DNA from: an uncultured Campylobacter sp.
Lineage (GTDB): Bacteria; Campylobacterota; Campylobacteria; Campylobacterales; Campylobacteraceae
DNA: 12,306 bases
Assembly (NCBI RefSeq): GCF_938017705.1
Contig: NZ_CALIIS010000064.1
Span: forward strand, 1-12,306
Direction: 5' to 3'
Made by a program: the position numbers and the translations under genes. The notes below the pieces were generated by a model. The model was given only the letters and a program-made list of their open reading frames with translations, was not told where the DNA came from and ran no database searches. Shown here piece by piece: positions 1-7,015 of the stretch. Position 1 is the stretch's first letter. Every line of letters begins with the position of its first letter.

Positions 1-603
1 ATCGCGACCCGCCCGGACGTCTTGGCTCCGAGCGATGAGGAGATCAAGACGCTGATGGGCGAAGCGGCGCTGGAGATTTGCAAGGCTATCACTCCGCTTG
101 AGATGATCGAGATAGATCACCGCAGCTTCGAGGTCGCGTATCACTTGGGGGGCGACTACTTCGTGAGAAAATTTAAGCTTCCCACAAAGGATAGCGACGA
201 GATCGATTTCAAAGACGATAGTTTGATAAGCGCTCTGCTTTACGGAATCGCCGCGAAACGCGGACGAGACGATTTTTATCAAAAATATAGGAGCTTTTAT
301 CAAAGATCGCTCTGTGAATACGAGCTAAATAATTTCGATGAAAACACGCCCGATCTGCCTACCGCGCTTGCGCGGAGCGGATATCTAAAGCCCTACGGCG
401 TTGATTACGCGCTATCTAGCATATATATCTTTGCGCCGGAGTTTCTTGCTAAGCTTGATTTCTGGCTTGCAGACGTCGCCCGTGCGCGTAATCTTTCGTG
501 GCGAAACTTCATTTATGACTTTATTAAATTTCAAAATAAACAGCTCGATCGCGCCGATCTGGCGGCGCTGGATAAGATAATGAAAGAGAAGGTAAAACCG
601 TAA
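1..603 (+). CDS. Probable phage neck / head-tail adaptor protein (5' end outside window)
   Basis: The reading frame is open from the first base of the window, so the gene very likely starts upstream; the first possible in-window start is a TTG at 22 with no convincing ribosome site. About 200 residues are visible. The protein is mixed alpha/beta with a helical stretch around SALLYGIAAKRGRDDFYQKY, followed by repeated aromatic residues, a pattern I associate with small phage neck or gateway proteins of the DUF6682 kind. That assignment is by style and by position directly before a tail fibre gene, not by a firm motif. It ends in TAA, which overlaps the ATG of the fibre gene, so the two are probably translationally coupled. 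No signal peptide or membrane segment is visible. It could instead be another tail-tube or baseplate component. Confidence 0.6.
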   Translation: MATRPDVLAPSDEEIKTLMGEAALEICKAITPLEMIEIDHRSFEVAYHLGGDYFVRKFKLPTKDSDEIDFKDDSLISALLYGIAAKRGRDDFYQKYRSFYQRSLCEYELNNFDENTPDLPTALARSGYLKPYGVDYALSSIYIFAPEFLAKLDFWLADVARARNLSWRNFIYDFIKFQNKQLDRADLAALDKIMKEKVKP

Positions 604-2012
604 TGGCGGATAAAGAATTTACGCAAATTTGCAAAGAAGTCCTCGCCGCCGCGGAAAAAATAACGCCGCTTGCCGAGCAGGCGGGGAAGCTCGTAGAGCA
701 GATAGAGCAGCAGAAGTCGGAGCTGCAAGCCGCCGTAGCTTCCGCGAACGAAGCGATGAGAAAGGCTCTGCAAAGCGCAAACGAGCAAGCCTCACAGACC
801 CTCGCTGCGGCGCAGAGCCAAGCTGAGCAGACCGCAAACCTTGCCAAAGAGGCGACCGAGCAAAACGCCGCGAGCGCAAAGAGCGCGCAGCAGAAAGCGG
901 CGGAGATCCTCGCATCCATAGAAAAACTTCAAGAGCAGATCAAAGCTACCGCAGACAAGGTAGAAAACGCGGGCGCGCTTCTTACGGAGCTGAACTCACT
1001 TAAGGAGCAGATTAAGACCCTGCTTCAAAACGGAATCATCAACGACGAGGCACAAAGCGCCACTCAAACTTATAGTTCAAATTTGATCGAGCGGAAGCTA
1101 GAGACCAAAGCGGGCGTGGGGTATGGCTACTCAAAGATTGAGGCGAATGCGAAATTTGAGACCCTCGCACAGGGCGTAAACACTGCAATAAGCGCCGCCG
1201 CAGCAGCTCAAAGCAGCGCAGCCGGTAAGCTCGGCAAAGACGAGCAAGCAGCGGATAGCAAAAAACTGGGCGGAGCGGAAGCCGAGAAATTTCTGCGCGC
1301 CGACGTAAAAAGCGTCGCGGCTCTGGGCGTCGGCATCGGCGCGAACGGATCGGATATCGCGCCGAGCGGAAACGATCTGCGGGTTTTCAGCGCCAAAAAG
1401 GGGGGCAAGGTCATCCTGCGCGGCACCGGAAGCGACGCCGTCGCGCGCGATATAAAACTCAATCCGAGCAATGCCGTAATCGAGCTTGGTAATTTCAAAT
1501 TTCAAGGAAGCCTCGGCGGAGCGAGCGCCGTTTTTGATCAGACGGCGCTGGTGCCGTTTTTTAAGGCGGATAATCTCTGGCGCGCCGTAAGCTTCGCAAA
1601 ACTTGCAAGTACGGTCTATGACGTAAATGAAACGGAGATCGCCAAGGAGCTCGGTAAAAAGCTGGGTAAAGACGAAGCCGCGTCCGATAGTGCGAAACTA
1701 ATCGGCGTGGAAGGGGCAAACTTTCACCGCAAAGACGGCGCCAATGGCTCAAAAATTACGACGATAACAAGCCTTGAAGTGGATTTGACTCAAGGAGATA
1801 ATTTTGTCCTAAATTTAGGCGCGCCGGGCAAGCTGACTTTGAAAAACGGCGCGGTCGGGCAGAGCGGAGCGCTGATAGTGCGAAACGCTACGAATATCAC
1901 GGGCTACGATGCGGCGCTCGGCTTTCGAGTAGTGCCTACTGGGCTCAAGGCTACCGAGGTATTTGCATACTTTGTAGTGAGTGAAAACGAAATCAAAATA
2001 GGAAGGGTATGA
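603..2012 (+). CDS. Phage tail fibre-like protein with N-terminal coiled coil
   Basis: This 469-residue protein looks like a trimeric tail fibre or fibre-like receptor-binding protein. Residues about 10-145 are Ala/Gln/Glu/Lys-rich with heptad-like spacing and are predicted to form a long coiled coil. Two copies of a fibre-type motif follow, at about residues 208-235 and 352-379; both contain KLGKDE, then a DSxKL core, then a Phe and a closing RAD or RKD. Between and after them are glycine-rich beta stretches typical of fibre shafts. The C-terminal 100 residues are beta-rich and end in a short hydrophobic strand (FAYFVVSENEIKIGRV), as expected for a receptor-binding or trimerisation tip. The ATG overlaps the upstream TAA, with a GAGAAGG ribosome site ten bases before it. 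The host receptor cannot be read from the sequence. Confidence 0.8.
   Translation: MADKEFTQICKEVLAAAEKITPLAEQAGKLVEQIEQQKSELQAAVASANEAMRKALQSANEQASQTLAAAQSQAEQTANLAKEATEQNAASAKSAQQKAAEILASIEKLQEQIKATADKVENAGALLTELNSLKEQIKTLLQNGIINDEAQSATQTYSSNLIERKLETKAGVGYGYSKIEANAKFETLAQGVNTAISAAAAAQSSAAGKLGKDEQAADSKKLGGAEAEKFLRADVKSVAALGVGIGANGSDIAPSGNDLRVFSAKKGGKVILRGTGSDAVARDIKLNPSNAVIELGNFKFQGSLGGASAVFDQTALVPFFKADNLWRAVSFAKLASTVYDVNETEIAKELGKKLGKDEAASDSAKLIGVEGANFHRKDGANGSKITTITSLEVDLTQGDNFVLNLGAPGKLTLKNGAVGQSGALIVRNATNITGYDAALGFRVVPTGLKATEVFAYFVVSENEIKIGRV
1224..1737 (+). repeat. Two diverged copies of a fibre repeat within the tail fibre gene
   Basis: Copy one begins at 1224 and copy two at about 1656. 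Each encodes about 28 residues beginning with a Lys-Leu-Gly-Lys-Asp-Glu core, then an Asp-Ser-x-Lys-Leu core and a closing Phe plus basic/acidic pair. The DNA has diverged, so the copies are old or under independent selection. Comparable repeats are common in phage tail fibres and usually mark modular shaft units. Confidence 0.65.
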
Positions 2013-2013
2013 G

Positions 2014-2541
2014 ATGAAAATTCTATTTTTGGTAGCAATGATAGCAGCTATAGCAGCCGTAGCGATATGGATGTCGAAACGGCGCAAAGGCTCGGCAAGA
2101 CCGAGCGAATCACAGAAAAAGGACGATGATATGACGCATATACTTATGCCCGCTGGCAGCGATGGAGATTTTAGAGGACTCGTGTATCAAAATAGCGGGT
2201 CAATTACGGCATATGAATCTGGAACAGCCATTGCCCTAAGTAATCTGAACGACGGCTTCAACGGAACGCTTGAGCTACGCGCAATTTTGATAGATTTTGC
2301 AGAAGCCGAAGGGGGCGTAGGAACCGCAGCAGCGCTTAAAATAGATATCAACGTAAAAGGCGGGAGTGGCTACGGGCAAAGTGAAAGCCTACGGGTTTAT
2401 GGCCATTTTCACTCCGGGGAGTATGAGGAAGTTTCCGTTAATGTTTCGGCTTTTATAGAAAACAAAACTCTAACGCTTCAAACCGACAATCCAGACATCG
2501 TTTTGGGCTACAGAAATATCACTATCACGGCGAAAGACTAG
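2014..2541 (+). CDS. Membrane-anchored small phage protein of unknown function
   Basis: This 175-residue protein starts at an ATG with a good GGAAGG ribosome site at 2001-2006, two bases after the fibre stop. Residues 3-20 form one hydrophobic segment, followed by a basic cluster SKRRKG, so it should be anchored with its N-terminus inserted and the basic end cytoplasmic or interior. Residues 21-39 are a polar linker. From Met40 the protein is a beta-rich domain with many Gly, Ser and Val residues and no Cys, resembling small virion decoration or fibre-associated folds. An in-frame ATG at 2131 has its own AAGGA-like site about nine bases upstream and would give a soluble 136-residue form lacking the anchor. 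I do not recognise the family. Its place between fibre and lysis genes fits either a virion accessory or a membrane role. Confidence 0.7.
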   Translation: MKILFLVAMIAAIAAVAIWMSKRRKGSARPSESQKKDDDMTHILMPAGSDGDFRGLVYQNSGSITAYESGTAIALSNLNDGFNGTLELRAILIDFAEAEGGVGTAAALKIDINVKGGSGYGQSESLRVYGHFHSGEYEEVSVNVSAFIENKTLTLQTDNPDIVLGYRNITITAKD

Positions 2542-2551
2542 GCGGCGTAAA

Positions 2552-2914
2552 ATGTTTAATTTTAAAATTTATCTCGGAATCATCGGCGCGCTAATCCTTG
2601 CCTGCCTTGCGCTGGTGGGGTGGAACCATAATTTAAAGGGCAAGATCGAGCAGCTAAATAAAGACCTAGTATTCGCCAAAACGCAAGAGATCATCAGCTC
2701 CTCGAATTTGCAGGCTTGCAACGCAAAGATCGATCTGCAAAACGCCAAATTTGAAGAGATCGCTCTGCAAAACGAAAAGCTCAAAGCCGCGGAGCCGATC
2801 ATCAAAAAAGAGATAGAGACGAGATACAAGCCGATAAATGTGCCGATAAGGGACGCAAAATGCGAAAAGAAGCTGAAATTCTATGAGGAAATATTCAGGG
2901 AGATGGGCAGATGA
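2552..2914 (+). CDS. Inner-membrane spanin subunit (Rz-like)
   Basis: This 120-residue protein has the layout of an i-spanin: a short cytoplasmic N-terminus, one membrane segment at about residues 6-24, then a periplasmic helical domain rich in Lys, Glu, Leu and Gln (about 28-90) that should form a coiled coil. The C-terminal part carries a Cys within VPIRDAKCEKK and ends in a basic/aromatic helix. Spanins of this type pair with an outer-membrane lipoprotein to fuse the inner and outer membranes in the last step of lysis in Gram-negative hosts. The next gene encodes exactly such a lipoprotein and its ATG overlaps this stop, which strongly supports the pairing. The ribosome site is weak (GGCGG), so it may rely on coupling to the upstream gene. 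Sequence similarity to lambda Rz is not detectable by eye; the call rests on architecture and context. Confidence 0.8.
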   Translation: MFNFKIYLGIIGALILACLALVGWNHNLKGKIEQLNKDLVFAKTQEIISSSNLQACNAKIDLQNAKFEEIALQNEKLKAAEPIIKKEIETRYKPINVPIRDAKCEKKLKFYEEIFREMGR

Positions 2915-3264
2915 AAACAGGACAGCTATATATGCCGCAGTATTCAAAGCCTCTGCGCAAGACGTTTTTGATGGATAAAAACTACCAAAAAGAGCTGGCT
3001 AGGCACAAGCGAGAGTATATCATCAGATTTGTTCTCTTTCTGATAGGGCTGGCGCTGTGCGTATCTCTTAGCGGGTGTGCGAAGCGAGAACCCATAGTAA
3101 GGACGGAATATAAGGACGTCCTCGTTCCGATAAAGTGCAAAGTGAGCCTCCCTGCAAAGCCTAAATTTGATTCAAGCAATATGCAAAGCGCGGTCGAGCT
3201 GGCAACATACTATCAAACCTGCGAAGCGCTCCTGAAGGAGTGCGCGAATGTGGGGGATCGATAA
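2911..3264 (+). CDS. Outer-membrane lipoprotein spanin subunit (Rz1-like)
   Basis: The protein carries a hydrophobic signal segment ending in a lipobox (L-S-G-C, with Cys56 from this start), after which the mature lipoprotein would be about 62 residues with several Pro, Lys and Cys residues. This is the expected form of an o-spanin, the outer-membrane partner of the preceding gene. The ATG at 2911 overlaps the upstream stop and has an AGGGAG site at 2897-2902. However, it leaves an unusually long stretch before the hydrophobic core. Starts at 2932 (AGGA at 2919-2922) or 2971 (no good site) would shorten it; 2971 gives the most conventional signal peptide. Unlike lambda Rz1, it is not nested inside the i-spanin gene but follows it with a four-base overlap. 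It also overlaps the holin gene by 17 bases. Confidence 0.78.
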   Translation: MKTGQLYMPQYSKPLRKTFLMDKNYQKELARHKREYIIRFVLFLIGLALCVSLSGCAKREPIVRTEYKDVLVPIKCKVSLPAKPKFDSSNMQSAVELATYYQTCEALLKECANVGDR

Positions 3265-3604
3265 AGAAGTGTGGAACTACATACTTGTAGGGGTCATAAG
3301 TTTTTTGGGCTCGATGCTGGGGATCGGCAGCGGCAATATGAAGCTGCGAGGATCGGGCGGGCAAAAGGTCATATCGTGGCTCGTGGCGGTGGGCTCATCG
3401 ATGCTGTTTGCATTTGTGAGCTACGCGGTGCTGAGCGAGTTTATGCCCGGCAGCCCTAAGACCTGCATAGCCCTAAGCGGTGCGGTGGCTTGGTTCGGCG
3501 CCGATTGGGTCAGGGCAAAAATAAACAGCTTCTTGTCGAAAAAGATTAAAAATTTAAAAGATACGGATTTTGAAAGGACAAATTATGAGGATCAAAATAA
3601 ATAG
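3248..3604 (+). CDS. Holin (three membrane segments)
   Basis: This 118-residue protein has three hydrophobic segments at about residues 11-28, 41-65 and 71-90, then a charged C-terminal tail rich in Lys, Asp and Asn. This is the class I holin layout; such proteins form the inner-membrane lesion that lets a cytoplasmic endolysin reach the cell wall. A strong AAGGAG site at 3235-3240, seven bases before the ATG, lies inside the end of the spanin gene. The lysozyme downstream has no signal peptide, so it would need a holin, which supports the call. The segment GAVAWFGADWVRA resembles the third segment of several holin families, but I cannot name the exact one. No second Met start that could give an antiholin is present. 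Confidence 0.78.
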   Translation: MWGIDKEVWNYILVGVISFLGSMLGIGSGNMKLRGSGGQKVISWLVAVGSSMLFAFVSYAVLSEFMPGSPKTCIALSGAVAWFGADWVRAKINSFLSKKIKNLKDTDFERTNYEDQNK

Positions 3605-4004
3605 ATTTAAAAATATCCCCGACGGCACGATTGGGAAACTCACGATAACGGACGACGGGAAGAGGCTTTTTGAATGCTTTACCCTAGAGCCGGCAGGACC
3701 CGATACGACCGAACGGGGCACGGATAGACGCATCCCTGCGGGGCGCTATAAAATGGAGTGGCACGCTAGCTCGAGGCAGAAGCGAATGTGTCCGCTTCTG
3801 TGGAATGAGAGCGTGCCGAAAGACAGATATATTTTGATCCATACGGGCAACTGCCCACAAGAAACATCAGGGTGTATCATCGTAGGCGACGGGCACAACG
3901 CCGCGGGAGTGACAAACTCCGTGCGGACATACAATTCGTTTTTCAAAATTTGCGTAGGCAAACACATAGAATTCATAGAGATCACAAACGAGGAGGGGAT
4001 ATGA
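3585..4004 (+). CDS. DUF5675 family protein in lysis cassette
   Basis: I chose the ATG at 3585, preceded by AAAGGA at about 3572-3577, over the TTG at 3570; this gives 139 residues. The sequence fits DUF5675, a family often found beside phage lysozymes, with typical features in order: a beta-rich start, IPAGRY at residues 50-55, ILIHTGN around His86, and TSGCIIVG around Cys97. The His followed by a Ser-Gly-Cys motif, after a Pro-x-Gly-Arg-Tyr stretch, recalls the catalytic layout of YkuD-type L,D-transpeptidases, although the His-to-Cys spacing is shorter here. A wall-directed role would suit its position between holin and lysozyme, but no function is established for the family as far as I know. 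It overlaps the holin by 20 bases and the lysozyme ATG overlaps its stop. Confidence 0.82.
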   Translation: MRIKINRFKNIPDGTIGKLTITDDGKRLFECFTLEPAGPDTTERGTDRRIPAGRYKMEWHASSRQKRMCPLLWNESVPKDRYILIHTGNCPQETSGCIIVGDGHNAAGVTNSVRTYNSFFKICVGKHIEFIEITNEEGI

Positions 4005-4441
4005 GCCTCATCGAAAATATCAAAACCCATGAGGGCTATCGCAGAGAGATATACAAAGATAGCGTAGGCAAACCCACCGTGGGATATGGCTTTTTGGTAG
4101 CCGCTCTTAGCCCTGACGAACTCAAACTCAATGGCGGCAAGGCGGAGCCGATGAGTAAAGAGGTAGCGGAAAAAATCCTAAATTTGAAAGTTGCTAGGCT
4201 GCGAAAGCGAGTGCCGGAGTGTTTGCCGTGGCTGGCTAGCAAGCCGCAGGGCGTGCAGGATACCATCCTCGAAATGGCGTATCAGCTAGACATTGCAAAG
4301 CTGCTTGGCTTTAGATATACCCTGAAATGCATCGAAGCGGGAGACTACGCTCAGGCGACAAAAAACCTGCGCGCGAGCTTGCTCTATCGCCAAACTCCGC
4401 GCCGAGTCGAGGACTATATAAGGGGGCTGCGAGATGGCTGA
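4001..4441 (+). CDS. Endolysin: T4-type lysozyme (glycoside hydrolase family 24)
   Basis: This 146-residue enzyme should cut the N-acetylmuramic acid to N-acetylglucosamine beta-1,4 bond of peptidoglycan. The N-terminus carries HEGYRREIYKDSVGKPTVGYG, in which E11, D20 and T26 match the T4 lysozyme catalytic triad in both order and numbering. The rest shows the helical C-terminal lobe of the family, with a conserved basic pattern near the end (QTPRRVEDYIRGL). There is no signal or signal-anchor segment, so export should depend on the upstream holin. The start is fixed by a very strong AGGAGGGG site at 3991-3998, and the ATG overlaps the stop of the DUF5675 gene. The open frame continues upstream to 3872, but that part lies inside the DUF5675 gene and lacks a ribosome site. 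Confidence 0.93.
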   Translation: MSLIENIKTHEGYRREIYKDSVGKPTVGYGFLVAALSPDELKLNGGKAEPMSKEVAEKILNLKVARLRKRVPECLPWLASKPQGVQDTILEMAYQLDIAKLLGFRYTLKCIEAGDYAQATKNLRASLLYRQTPRRVEDYIRGLRDG

Positions 4442-5063
4442 TTTCAAAGAAGCGTATAGCGAGCTTTACAGGCGCGTGCTCGGCGATACTATGGCGAACG
4501 ACACGCCGTATCAAAAATTTACCGCCAAAATCGATGAATATTTTGAGAAATACGGGCTTGCGAACGACAAAAAATTTGAGATGCTTTGTAGCACCTTAGT
4601 ATCGATGACGCAGAGCGTAACGACGAGCAGCCAAGAGATCGCCCTGCGGCTTCTAAGCGAAAGCGAGGAGTTGCCTTTACGAAAAAAACAGCTCGAAGCT
4701 CAAACGAACTTACTCGGCAAACAGATAGAAACCGAGCAGCTAAAGATCGATCTGCAAAGGCAGCGAATGCCGCTTGAGATAAAGCAGCTCAAGCTTCAAA
4801 AAGATATGCTCGCCGCTCAAATCGACAAGACAAGGGGCGATCTAGCCCTTGCCAAGGCGCAGCAGGAAGCGATAAATAGGCAGGTCAAGGACAACCGTCT
4901 AATCAAAGGCGGCAGCGTGATCGGCGACTTTCTGCAAAACACGCTCAATGGCGGCTTGACGGTGCCTTCGGATATGAACAAGGTGCTTTTTAACATCATC
5001 GCCACTCTGCTCAAAGATGAGCTAACGAACATCATGCCGGGGAACTTCGAGATCAAAAAATGA
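4434..5063 (+). CDS. Coiled-coil phage protein of unknown function
   Basis: This 209-residue protein starts at an ATG inside the end of the lysozyme gene, with AGGGGG at 4421-4426 as ribosome site, and its stop overlaps the next ATG. Residues 1-60 look helical and mixed. Residues about 66-155 are a near-continuous helix rich in Gln, Lys, Leu and Glu, with heptad spacing expected of a coiled coil. The last 50 residues form a compact helical end containing a Gly-Gly turn. No catalytic motif, signal peptide or membrane segment is visible. I do not recognise the family. Its place after the lysozyme and before a membrane-segment protein and the putative ejection genes suggests a virion or ejection-associated structural role, but a scaffold-like role is equally possible. 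Confidence 0.75.
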   Translation: MADFKEAYSELYRRVLGDTMANDTPYQKFTAKIDEYFEKYGLANDKKFEMLCSTLVSMTQSVTTSSQEIALRLLSESEELPLRKKQLEAQTNLLGKQIETEQLKIDLQRQRMPLEIKQLKLQKDMLAAQIDKTRGDLALAKAQQEAINRQVKDNRLIKGGSVIGDFLQNTLNGGLTVPSDMNKVLFNIIATLLKDELTNIMPGNFEIKK

Positions 5064-6637
5064 GAACTCTCATCGCCGTAAACGATAGCCTAGACATCGC
5101 CTCTCGCGATGACTTCAACCCGGTTAATCCTCTTGCGGGGCAGAACTTCGACATATTCTACGCAGGCAGCGCGGGATATATCGCAGGCACGAAGCCCTCG
5201 CCGAATCTTGAGGGGCTATTTATGGAGAACGGCTCGGTAAGACTTAGCGATACGATACTATCACTGAATGAGGACTTCGCGGCGTTTGCGCTAAGCCCGA
5301 TTTCGAGCGAGCTAAATATAGGCGGGCACGGCAGCGCGGCGTATGAAAATATCAAACAGGCGGTGCGAAAGCTACAGCTGGGATTCGGACTATTACAAAT
5401 CCCGCAAAGCTCCTTTTCTTCGTCCGCCCCCTCGGGCGGCGGCACGGGCGTGCGCGAGATCGAAAGCGAGAATCTGCGAAGAATCGCGGGCGAGATCGGG
5501 CAGTATTACGGCGGCGCAACGGGGCGCTATTTCGCCGAATCGCTGATCGATTGGAAATTTAGCTCGGACGCGCTCGTGGACGCGGTATTTCAAGACACGA
5601 TAGGCGCTATCGCCGATTATGCCGGCAAGCTGATCTCAAGAGGCGGCACGATAGCCTCAAATATCGGCGGCTTCGGCGCTAGCTTTTTAATCAAAGAGCT
5701 ATTTACGGAGATTTACGAGGTCGCCACGGGCAAGGATTTAAGCTTCGGCTTCGGCGGAGAGAGACTGGCAAATCTAAAAACGGGCGGCTCGGGGCTGAAC
5801 GTGTATTCAAAGCCCCTAAGCTTTAGCGAGTGGCTGGATTCGCTCTTTAGCAACACCACCGAGCTCGTGGATTCAAACTTCCGCCCGGTCGGAACCTACA
5901 ATTCGAGCACGGGGACGTATTCGCTTTTCAGCGGAGCGCAGTTTAACGCAAGAGGCGAAAGTATCGGATACGTAGGCGGCGCGGCTTTTGGTTTGGCGCT
6001 CGCGACTCTGGGCTTTGGGTATGCGCTAAGCGCGTTGCAAGCGCGCTCGGGTGCAGCTACGACCTCTTTGGTATCGCTCGGCGGAATGGCGGCGGGCTTT
6101 GCCGCTGCGGCTCTAGCGCAAAAGCCGCTAACCTACGGCGGATATACCTATCAAACAAAAACCGATCTCTGGAGGGCTCCGAGCGGCAAAAGCATAGCCA
6201 CTAGCACTCTTGCGGGGGAGATACCAGAGAAAAAAAAGTTCGCTAACCCTCCGCTTGAACAGTTTGATAATTCTACGGATGACGAATTACAACTCGCCGC
6301 GCAAAATTCCCCCGATTTTAATATGTATTGGGAGATAACGCCATGGAAAGAGATCCGCCCGGTTCTTCGGCTCATAGATCTTGACGCCGACGAAGTGGGT
6401 CTTGCAATAGATGCTCTTGTAACTTTTTATGAGCATCTAATTGTTTTTTCTAGTTCGTCGCAAACACAAAGGCTCGCAGAGAGAGCGGCTATGGAGATTT
6501 CAGCAGAAAAGAATAGATTTATGATTGCCGTATACGAGCAAGAAAATTTTTTAATGAATAGGATTGCGAATTATGAAACCAAGCGCCGCCGCAAAAAAGG
6601 CAGCAAAAGCGAACTATACCCCATAATCTACCTCTAA
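5060..6637 (+). CDS. 525-residue phage protein with glycine-rich membrane segments, probable virion protein
   Basis: The ATG overlaps the upstream stop (ATGA); the ribosome site is weak, so translation is probably coupled. Residues 1-115 are mixed and polar. A Ser/Gly-rich hinge lies at about 117-130, and helical glycine-rich stretches lie at about 140-225. Two strong hydrophobic Ala/Gly-rich segments sit at about 303-328 and 333-353, suggesting membrane insertion. Residues about 395-525 are a charged, mostly helical tail ending in a Lys/Arg cluster and a short hydrophobic end. I do not recognise the protein. Size, Gly/Ala membrane segments and position before the small ejection-like genes fit an internal virion or DNA-ejection protein; a tail-tip protein is an alternative. 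The 3' quarter has lower GC (about 43 percent over 6241-6600, hand count) than the 240 bases before it (about 59 percent), which hints at a separately acquired C-terminus. Confidence 0.7.
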   Translation: MRTLIAVNDSLDIASRDDFNPVNPLAGQNFDIFYAGSAGYIAGTKPSPNLEGLFMENGSVRLSDTILSLNEDFAAFALSPISSELNIGGHGSAAYENIKQAVRKLQLGFGLLQIPQSSFSSSAPSGGGTGVREIESENLRRIAGEIGQYYGGATGRYFAESLIDWKFSSDALVDAVFQDTIGAIADYAGKLISRGGTIASNIGGFGASFLIKELFTEIYEVATGKDLSFGFGGERLANLKTGGSGLNVYSKPLSFSEWLDSLFSNTTELVDSNFRPVGTYNSSTGTYSLFSGAQFNARGESIGYVGGAAFGLALATLGFGYALSALQARSGAATTSLVSLGGMAAGFAAAALAQKPLTYGGYTYQTKTDLWRAPSGKSIATSTLAGEIPEKKKFANPPLEQFDNSTDDELQLAAQNSPDFNMYWEITPWKEIRPVLRLIDLDADEVGLAIDALVTFYEHLIVFSSSSQTQRLAERAAMEISAEKNRFMIAVYEQENFLMNRIANYETKRRRKKGSKSELYPIIYL

Positions 6638-6715
6638 GCTCGGCGCGCCGAAGTTTATAAAAATAAGGATTTTTGGGGCTAAGATCAATAGAAATTCAGT
6701 ATGAAAGGATAGAAA
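6638..6715 (+). promoter_or_regulatory. Longest intergenic gap, weak promoter candidate
   Basis: This is the only clear break in the operon. It begins with a perfect 10-bp palindrome, CGGCGCGCCG at 6641-6650, which has no loop and no following T run, so it is not a convincing terminator. An AT-rich stretch follows with TATAAA at 6656-6661, which could act as a -10 element; no clear -35 is visible, which is usual for Campylobacter sigma-70 promoters. AAAGGA at 6704-6709 is the ribosome site of the next gene. A promoter for the ejection-like genes is plausible but weakly supported. Confidence 0.22.
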
Positions 6716-6958
6716 ATGTGGGACTGGCTAAAAAACGTCAAAGGTAGCGACGTATTGACCGGGCTGGGTGCGTTGGCGGGCGGCATCGGTAATGCCTACG
6801 CCGCAAGGCAGCAGGCCAAGGCCGCGGAGCGGACATACAATCTCAATGCGGATCTTCTTCGCGAGGAGAGGGCGAGAAAGAAGCAGGCGCAAGCGGCGCT
6901 CAATAGCGCTTGGGACGCCTCGCTGTGGAACGCGACGCCGTCCGCATCCACCATCTAG
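6716..6958 (+). CDS. Small phage protein, putative ejection / internal virion protein
   Basis: This 80-residue protein has a six-base-spaced AAAGGA ribosome site. After a short polar start (MWDWLKNVKGSD), residues about 13-30 form a Gly/Ala-rich hydrophobic helix. Residues about 31-62 form a charged, heptad-like helix rich in Arg, Ala and Gln. The end is short and Trp/Ser-rich. This layout, a glycine-zipper helix followed by a charged helix, is common in small podovirus ejection proteins. The gene is the first of three of rising size (80, 290 and more than 1473 residues), the order seen in the T7 gp14-gp15-gp16 set. No sequence similarity to those proteins is claimed; the call is by architecture and order. 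Confidence 0.65.
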   Translation: MWDWLKNVKGSDVLTGLGALAGGIGNAYAARQQAKAAERTYNLNADLLREERARKKQAQAALNSAWDASLWNATPSASTI

Positions 6959-6974
6959 GGCTAGAAATTTATAG

Positions 6975-6992
6975 GGGCGGATGAGCCCGCCC
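6975..6992 (+). promoter_or_regulatory. GC stem-loop just upstream of the 290-residue gene's ribosome site
   Basis: GGGCGG at 6975-6980 pairs with CCGCCC at 6987-6992 around a six-base loop, ATGAGC. No T run follows, so it is not a classical intrinsic terminator. It ends about ten bases before the AAGGAG site at 7002-7007 and may affect mRNA stability, processing or translation of the downstream gene. Confidence 0.35.
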
Positions 6993-7015
6993 GCAAGGCA
7001 TAAGGAGAGCAAAAA

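Noticed and set aside
524..919. 131-codon minus-strand ORF opposite the fibre coiled coil
   Set aside because: The Ala/Cys/Ser-rich product mirrors the repetitive Gln/Ala/Glu codons of the sense strand; no start signal is present.
3872..4000. Upstream extension of the lysozyme frame
   Set aside because: It lies within the DUF5675 gene, gives an Arg/His-rich leader unlike any signal sequence, and has no ribosome site, while the ATG at 4001 has a near-perfect one.
6641..6650. GC palindrome as a terminator
   Set aside because: The palindrome is perfect and loopless with no T run after it; it is more likely a chance or protein-binding palindrome.
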